Of a stretch of 64,000 nt of DNA, positions 58,229-64,000 are shown one piece after another. The stretch is from contig JAPOXA010000007.1 in NCBI GenBank assembly GCA_026707325.1, positions 56,798 through 120,797 on the forward strand, given 5' to 3'. The stretch is from Acidobacteriota bacterium (GTDB lineage: Bacteria; Acidobacteriota; Thermoanaerobaculia; Multivoradales; Multivoraceae). Both the position numbers and the translations under genes were made by a program. The notes beneath the pieces are model-generated. The model ran no database searches, was not told the DNA's origin, and saw nothing but the letters and a program-made list of their open reading frames with translations. Within the stretch, counting starts at the first letter, position 1, and each line of letters opens with the position of its first letter.

Positions 58229-59353
58229 TCAGGCCCGTGTTCCGAGGCGCCGGCACGGAAACAAGGCCGCGAAGACGCCAAGGAGGATTGCGGTCAGAAG
58301 CAGGGAAGGCGCTAGGAAGCGGGGCCAGATCCAAATGCGGCTGCCGCCCGCGGGGCTTTCGTAGGTCGGGACGGGGACGGCGCCTTCCTGCCGCAGGCGC
58401 TGGACCCTGTCCGCGGGAAAGGCGTGGCGCAGGTCGCCGTCGGGATTCCGGACTTCTTCCAGCACGGCCGGGTAGTAGCGGTTGAGGATCGCCTGCTCGG
58501 CTGCGGCGGTCGGCCAGTCTTCGGCGTCGAAGGCTTCGTTGCGGGCCTGGACGTGCCAAGCGGCCTCGGACAGGAAGTGGTCCTCGACCTGCCAGGGCTG
58601 GAAGGGCGGCGTCGGCGGTGGTCTCGCGGGCCAGCGGGCGCGGCGGTTCTCGTTCAGGCTCTCGAGCCGGTCGGCGCTGTAGTAGCTGCGGAAGCTCCCG
58701 AGGCTGGGATCGACGATCCGGTGGCCGAGGTTCGTGAGGTCCACGAGGCCAACCGACGCCACGGCGAGAACGACCCACAGGACGGCAATCGCGCGGCGTT
58801 CGGTCGGGCTGGGCGCCTCGATGTCGAATCCGAACAGGCCCAGCCCGAAGACGACGCCGCAGCCGGCGGCCGAGGTGTTCAGCACGCAATCGTAGAAGTC
58901 GCCCGCGCGGACCCAGACCAGCCACTGGATGAACTCGTCGGCGAGCCCGACGAGCGAGGTCAGAACGGCGGCAGAAAACGCCGCCGCGATGGCCGATCGG
59001 CCGCCCCGGAGGAAGGCCCGGTAGAGCAGCAGAGCGACCACTCCGTAGAGAACCAGGTGCATCCGCTCGAGGGCGGACTCTTCGGGGCGTCCGCGGGCGA
59101 GTGCTGTCGCCTGCACGGCCGCCCACAGCAGACCGAGCGCCATCGCGGTCCAGTTCTTCCACCGCAGGCGTGGTGCCGAACGGACCACCCAAACGACGAA
59201 GGCGGCCACGGCGCCCCAGAACAGGATCGTCGGCACGATCACGAGGAGCGAACGGTCCACCTCCTCCTGAATCCACCGGGTCAGCCGACCCAGGAAGGGC
59301 GCCGAACCGACGATCCACAGGGCGATCAGAGCAGGTGCCGCAAACCGGCGCAT
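58229..59353 (-). CDS. VanZ-like membrane protein of unknown function
   Basis: multi-TM; LVGLADEFIQWLVWVRAGDFYDCVLNTSAAGCGVVFG resembles VanZ. Confidence 0.65.
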   Translation of the reverse strand: MRRFAAPALIALWIVGSAPFLGRLTRWIQEEVDRSLLVIVPTILFWGAVAAFVVWVVRSAPRLRWKNWTAMALGLLWAAVQATALARGRPEESALERMHLVLYGVVALLLYRAFLRGGRSAIAAAFSAAVLTSLVGLADEFIQWLVWVRAGDFYDCVLNTSAAGCGVVFGLGLFGFDIEAPSPTERRAIAVLWVVLAVASVGLVDLTNLGHRIVDPSLGSFRSYYSADRLESLNENRRARWPARPPPTPPFQPWQVEDHFLSEAAWHVQARNEAFDAEDWPTAAAEQAILNRYYPAVLEEVRNPDGDLRHAFPADRVQRLRQEGAVPVPTYESPAGGSRIWIWPRFLAPSLLLTAILLGVFAALFPCRRLGTRA

Positions 59354-59423
59354 TGGTGGGGAGACGCTAACAGCCTGAGGACGACACGGGTGTAGGCTCA
59401 CGGCAGGAGGCAGGAGGGAACAC

Positions 59424-60497
59424 ATGGCAGAGCCAGCGCGAATCGACGTTCACACCGCGGAAGGAGCCCCGCATCGTCGTCCCGTCTCGGCGAACAGCGG
59501 CGGCGACCTGAGAGAGGCGCTCGACGACTTCCTCGAGCTGAAGGAGATGGTCGCGGCCCAGGAGGGAGATCGTGCCCTGCACGATCAGCCGCAGATGGTG
59601 AGTCGCTTCTACGATGTCGTCACGAAGTTCTATGAGTACGGCTGGGGGCAGTCGTTCCATTTCTCCCCACGACGGTCCGGCGAGAGCCTCCGAGACGCCG
59701 TCCGCCGTCACGAGATCAGCATCGGCGAACTCCTGGCTCTGCGGCCGGGAACGAAGGTCGCCGACATCGGATGCGGTGTCGCCGGGCCGCTGGTCACGAT
59801 CGCGAACTCCGCCGGCGCAAGCATCACGGGGATCAACCTCAACGCGTACCAGATCGCGAGAGGCCAGCGATCGCTGCGCCGCGCCGGCCTTCAGGAAACA
59901 TGCGGTTTCCTGCTCGCCAGCTTCATGGACGTGCCCGTCGACGACGGCTACTTCGATGCCGCCTATTCGTTCGAATCCACTTGCCACGCACCCGACAAGA
60001 CCCTGTGTTTCAAGGAGCTCTATCGGCTGCTCAGGCCGGGAGGCGAGCTTGCCCTGATCGACTGGTGCCTGACCGAAGACTTCGACGAGCACGACCCGGT
60101 CCATCGCGACATTCGGGACCGACTCGAGTTCGGAAACGCGACGCCCAACCTGCTCATGACCTCCAGCCAACTCGACCTCGTTCGAGCCGTCGGTTTCGAG
60201 ATTCTCTCGAGCCGTGACCAGGCACTCGAGTGCGATCCGAACACTCCCTGGTACCGCTCGCTGCAGGGGCGCGACCTTTCGCTCGCGTCACTCGGGCGGA
60301 TCCCCGCCGGCCGGTGGTTCACGGCCACGGCGACGAGCCTGCTGGAGCTGCTCCGCATCGCACCCTCCGGCACCGGAGAGGCCGCCCGGATCCTCAACGT
60401 GGCCGCCGACGCTCTCGTCGAGGCCGGCGTGGCGGGGATCTTCACGCCGTCCTTCCTGATCCACGCGCGCAAACCGGACGGCTCCGTCTCTTCATAG
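59424..60497 (+). CDS. sterol 24-C-methyltransferase-like SAM-dependent methyltransferase
   Basis: FYEYGWGQSFHFSPR (SMT region I), VADIGCGVAGPLVTIANSAGASITGINLNAYQIARG, SFESTCHAPDK, IDWCLTEDFDEHDPVHRDI. Confidence 0.85.
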   Translation: MAEPARIDVHTAEGAPHRRPVSANSGGDLREALDDFLELKEMVAAQEGDRALHDQPQMVSRFYDVVTKFYEYGWGQSFHFSPRRSGESLRDAVRRHEISIGELLALRPGTKVADIGCGVAGPLVTIANSAGASITGINLNAYQIARGQRSLRRAGLQETCGFLLASFMDVPVDDGYFDAAYSFESTCHAPDKTLCFKELYRLLRPGGELALIDWCLTEDFDEHDPVHRDIRDRLEFGNATPNLLMTSSQLDLVRAVGFEILSSRDQALECDPNTPWYRSLQGRDLSLASLGRIPAGRWFTATATSLLELLRIAPSGTGEAARILNVAADALVEAGVAGIFTPSFLIHARKPDGSVSS

Positions 60498-60513
60498 CGG
60501 TTGGAGGTCCATC

Positions 60514-61668
60514 GTGGGCTTCAGGACTCGCCGTTCAAGGCGCCGCGAACCCCAGACATCGGACGACCTACGTCTCGCCAGCTATCCCCATCCCTATCCG
60601 GACGGCTGGTACCGGCTGATGACCTCGAAGTCGCTCCGGCGCGGGCAGATCCGCTACTTCGAATGTCTCGGACGCGCCCTGGTCGTCTGGCGCAGCGAAG
60701 ACTCGGACGACGTGCATGCGATGCAGGCGTTCTGCCCCCACCTCGGCGCGAACCTCCGGCATGGCCGCGTCCGCGAGGACCGCATCGAGTGCCCGTTCCA
60801 CAACTGGCAGTTCACGGGCGACGGCCGGGCGGCCTGCGTGCCCTACAGCGACAGCGTACCGACCCGCGTCGCGACCGAGAGCTTTCCGGTACAGGACGTG
60901 CATGGGCAGATCTTCATGTATCACCGAAGCGACGGCGCCAAACAGCAGGCCGGCGACGAGGTGCCGTATCCCGTGCCGCGGCTGCCGGAGATCGACGACG
61001 GGAGGTTCGTCTTCCGGGGGCACTACGACGCCGGCCGCGTCCACATGCACATCATCGAGTTCGTCGAGAACGCAGTCGACTTTGCCCACTTCATGTACAT
61101 CCACGAACGGATGAACGTTCCCTGGACGCAGATCCCGGTCCCCGGTGTAGCGATCGAACACATCCCCGGCGTCGAGTTCCCCGAGGACCGGCCGTGGACG
61201 ATGCACTTCCTCGACGAGGCCGTGCTCAAGTTCCGCGGCCGTCCTCTCGAACGGACACGGACAAGGGCTCGGGCCACGTTCACCGGCGCCGCCAGCATCG
61301 TGAACTTCAGGTTCTTCATTCCCGATACCGGCGAGATCGACCTCTGTCAGACCCACCTTCCGATCTCGCCTCTAGAGCAGCAGGTCGACTTCCACTGGTT
61401 CGCCGACCGAAGGGTCCCGCGGCTGCTGGCCTGGTACGTCGTCGGCAACTGGATCTCCCAGTGGCGCCACGACATCCAGATCTGGGAGAACAAGACCTAT
61501 CTCGACCACCCGACCCTCTGCCGGGACGACGGACCCGTGGTCCGCATGCGACGCTGGTACCGGCAGTTCTTTCCGGACCCGCAACCGCCGGGGAAGCCGC
61601 CCGGAATGCCGCGGCGGGAACCGAGCGAGCGTGCTGAAGGCCGGCTGGTCGGTGCAGCCTCCAACTGA
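60514..61668 (+). CDS. Rieske [2Fe-2S] aromatic-ring-type oxygenase resembling sterol (DAF-36/Neverland/SdmA-like) oxygenases
   Basis: CPHLGANLRHG...CPFHNWQFTGDG Rieske ligands; ENAVDFAHFMYIH mononuclear Fe site; IQIWENKTYLDHPTLCRDDGPVVRMRRWYRQFFPDP; GTG start with GGAGG upstream. Confidence 0.82.
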   Translation: MGFRTRRSRRREPQTSDDLRLASYPHPYPDGWYRLMTSKSLRRGQIRYFECLGRALVVWRSEDSDDVHAMQAFCPHLGANLRHGRVREDRIECPFHNWQFTGDGRAACVPYSDSVPTRVATESFPVQDVHGQIFMYHRSDGAKQQAGDEVPYPVPRLPEIDDGRFVFRGHYDAGRVHMHIIEFVENAVDFAHFMYIHERMNVPWTQIPVPGVAIEHIPGVEFPEDRPWTMHFLDEAVLKFRGRPLERTRTRARATFTGAASIVNFRFFIPDTGEIDLCQTHLPISPLEQQVDFHWFADRRVPRLLAWYVVGNWISQWRHDIQIWENKTYLDHPTLCRDDGPVVRMRRWYRQFFPDPQPPGKPPGMPRREPSERAEGRLVGAASN

Positions 61669-62794
61669 CGTGCCGCGTTTTCTGACAGCGGCCCTGGGCA
61701 TCCTGCTGGCCGGCATGACAGCACCGGCACCGGCCGCCGATCCGGAGTCCAACCCGGTGATCCGCATCGAGCGCTGGATCGAGGGCGGCGCCCGGGTCGA
61801 CTGGTCCCGCCAGGGCGAATGGCTGGCCTACGACAAGGCCGGAGCGGACGGTCGCTACGACGTCTACATCACCTCCACGGACCTCCTGGCCGAGCGCTGC
61901 CTGACGTGCGACATGTACGCGTTGCGCAAGGACAACGTGCTCAATCCGGTCTGGCACCCCACCGGAGAGCGGCTGATCGTCCAGGTCCAGAGGCATCCGA
62001 AGCGGCTCAAGTTCGTCGCCGACCCCCTGCAGCTCCTGACCCCCGACCGGGCCCTGCACGGCGAGTTCTACGACATCGACCGCCAGGGGAAGAGCTTCAC
62101 GATGCTGACCCGCTTCACCGCCAGCGGCACGGCGGCGCTCGACCCCCACTTCTCCTTCGACGGCGAGCGTCTGCTTTGGAGCGAGCGGATCAAGGCGCGC
62201 AAGGGGCGTTACGGCGCCTGGCAGCTTCGCAGTGCCCGGTTCCAGGTCAACCGAGTCGGCACCGCGCAGTTGAAGAAGATCAGGTCCCACGCCGCGCCCG
62301 CCGACGCGCTGATCGTGCCCCAGGGTTACACGCCCGACGACCGCGGCGCCCTGGTCGCGGGGAACCTGGAACCCGGGCAGCCGCCGGACGCGCTCGACCT
62401 CTACCGGCTGCGCTTCGACGGCGGCGAGCCCGAACGCCTCACCCACTCCCGCGGCGGCGCCGAGGAGTTCGCGCGCCTGTCGCCCGCGGGCCGCCACGTC
62501 GCCTTCACGTCCAACGCCGAGATCCGTGGCACGGAGCCCGACCAGACGGTGCCGCCCAGCGTCCGCCGCGAACTCTGGCTGATGGACGCGGACGGCTCGA
62601 ACAAGCGCCGGCTGACCTTCTTCAACGACCCGACCTCGGACCACAGCCTGGGCCACACCTACATCGGCGACCTGGCCTGGAGTCCAGGAGGCGACCAGAT
62701 TGCCCTCCACGTCCTCTGGGGCGGCAGCCGCAATGGTGACCGCCCGCGCGAAGCGCTCTACCGTATCCACCTCGACCCATCGTTCCGGCGCTGA
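61631..62794 (+). CDS. secreted TolB/PD40-type beta-propeller protein
   Basis: signal peptide; repeated PD40 motifs (LNPVWHPTGERLIVQVQ, ALDPHFSFDGERLLWSE, FARLSPAGRHVAFTSN, IGDLAWSPGGDQIALHV). Confidence 0.8.
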   Translation: MLKAGWSVQPPTDVPRFLTAALGILLAGMTAPAPAADPESNPVIRIERWIEGGARVDWSRQGEWLAYDKAGADGRYDVYITSTDLLAERCLTCDMYALRKDNVLNPVWHPTGERLIVQVQRHPKRLKFVADPLQLLTPDRALHGEFYDIDRQGKSFTMLTRFTASGTAALDPHFSFDGERLLWSERIKARKGRYGAWQLRSARFQVNRVGTAQLKKIRSHAAPADALIVPQGYTPDDRGALVAGNLEPGQPPDALDLYRLRFDGGEPERLTHSRGGAEEFARLSPAGRHVAFTSNAEIRGTEPDQTVPPSVRRELWLMDADGSNKRRLTFFNDPTSDHSLGHTYIGDLAWSPGGDQIALHVLWGGSRNGDRPREALYRIHLDPSFRR

Positions 62795-62835
62795 AGCCGC
62801 CGCAACCGATACCTACGCAAACCGAGGAAACCCGC

Positions 62836-64000
62836 ATGAGAACACGTTCCGGCTTGTTCACGGTCGTCCTTTCGCTGGCCCTCGTCCCGCAGGCCCGCCC
62901 CGCCGCGGCACAGGACGACCCCCACGTCTTCCGCGGCGCCCGGCTGCTGCCGATCACAGGGGAGCCGATCGACAACGGTGTCCTCGTCGTCCAGGGCGGC
63001 AGGATCACCGATGTCGGCGGTGCCGACACGCGCACGCCCCGCGGCGCCGTCGAGCACGACGTCAGCGGCAAGGTGCTGATGCCCGGGCTCGTCGACACCC
63101 ACTCCCACATCGGCTCGGTCTCCGGCGGCGACCGCTCCTCACCGCTGCATCCCGACGTGCGCAATCTCGACTCGATCGACATCGCCTCCGACAGCATCTG
63201 GCGTGCCCGCGCCGGCGGCATCACGACGGTCAACATCATGTCGGGATCGGGCCACCTCATGTCCGGGCAGACCGTCTACGTCAAGCTCCGCGACGGCGCC
63301 CGAACGATCGAGGACTGGCTCTTCTGCGACGATCCCCTGAACGGCATCTGCGGCGGCCTGAAGATGGCGAACGGCACGAACTCGATCGGCTCGCCGCCGT
63401 TCCCGGGCACCCGCGCCAAGTCCGCGGCCCTGGTCCGCAACCTCTACCACGAGGCTGTGGAGTACCGCGACAAGATGGCCGCCGCCGAGGCCGAGGGGAA
63501 CGCCGAAGGCGGCGACGGGCCGGCGAAGCGCGACCTGCGGATGGAGGCCCTGGTCGAGGTGCTCGACGGCAGGAGGATCGTCCAGCACCACACCCACCGC
63601 CACAACGACATCGCCACCGTCCTGCGACTCAAGGAGGAGTTCGGGTTCCGGGTCGTCGCCCAGCACGGGACCGAGTCCTGGAAGGTCGCCGAGGAACTCG
63701 CAGCCGCGGACGTGCCGGTGTCCATCACCTGGATCGACACGCCGGGCGGCAAGGAAGAGACGATGGGCTGGAACATGGAGATGGGAGCGATCCTGGAGCA
63801 GGCAGGCGTCGACGTCAGCTTCAACACGGACGACTCAGTGACCGATTCGCGCCTCCTCGCCCGGGGCGCCGCGATCGCGGTGCGCTACGGCATGTCGCGC
63901 GAGAAGGCGATCGAGGGGCTGACCCTCGCCCCGGCGCGGGCGCTCGGGCTCGAGGACCGGATCGGCTCGCTCGAGGCCGGCAAGGACGCCGACTTCGTCA
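62836..64000 (+). CDS. amidohydrolase family protein, exported (runs off window)
   Basis: hand-read: MRTRSGLFTVVLSLALVPQARPAAAQ signal; GKVLMPGLVDTHSHIGS, GITTVNIMSGSGHLMSGQ, ITWIDTPGGKEETMGWNMEMGAILEQAGVDVSFNTDD. Confidence 0.9.
   Translation, partial: MRTRSGLFTVVLSLALVPQARPAAAQDDPHVFRGARLLPITGEPIDNGVLVVQGGRITDVGGADTRTPRGAVEHDVSGKVLMPGLVDTHSHIGSVSGGDRSSPLHPDVRNLDSIDIASDSIWRARAGGITTVNIMSGSGHLMSGQTVYVKLRDGARTIEDWLFCDDPLNGICGGLKMANGTNSIGSPPFPGTRAKSAALVRNLYHEAVEYRDKMAAAEAEGNAEGGDGPAKRDLRMEALVEVLDGRRIVQHHTHRHNDIATVLRLKEEFGFRVVAQHGTESWKVAEELAAADVPVSITWIDTPGGKEETMGWNMEMGAILEQAGVDVSFNTDDSVTDSRLLARGAAIAVRYGMSREKAIEGLTLAPARALGLEDRIGSLEAGKDADFV

Noticed and set aside
55012-58281. 1089-codon ORF extending gamma-glutamyltransferase upstream
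   Set aside because: The extension is antisense to GCS2 and crosses the 58-kb inverted repeat; the lipoprotein signal at 56790 is the likely start.

Overview
High-GC bacterial chromosome window with dense, mostly operonic genes and one likely accessory insertion (about 30.2-32.9 kb). I saw no rRNA, tRNA, CRISPR or transposase. Recognisable content: ExbB/TolQ, RuvC-YebC, FolC, RpiB, PurE, acyl-CoA carboxylase subunits, a divergent TldD/TldE pair, SelA, a type IV pilus block (PilV, PilW, a PilX-PilY1-like fusion, prepilin peptidase), two coupled M20 peptidases, an archaeal-type mevalonate block (MVK, decarboxylase, isopentenyl phosphate kinase, class I-like HMGR, type 2 IDI), MoaA, NudC, an MT-A70 methylase, an aquaporin, FrmA, infC with an apparent AUC start, a Ku/LigD NHEJ pair, gamma-glutamyltransferase/GCS2, and a sterol 24-C-methyltransferase-like gene followed by a Rieske oxygenase. 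Main leads: (1) the bacterial SMT + Rieske sterol-oxygenase-like pair; (2) an MFS transporter fused in frame, through a signal-peptide-like linker, to a TonB-dependent-receptor-like barrel; (3) a mevalonate block with IPK and a decarboxylase whose KYWGK lysine is Ala, suggesting the Haloferax/Roseiflexus-type route; (4) two homologous ~180 bp intergenic elements with long terminal inverted repeats; (5) a modular intergenic hairpin repeat family that in two places runs into the N-terminal coding region of exported peptidases. Taxonomy is uncertain; Acidobacteriota-like is only a guess.
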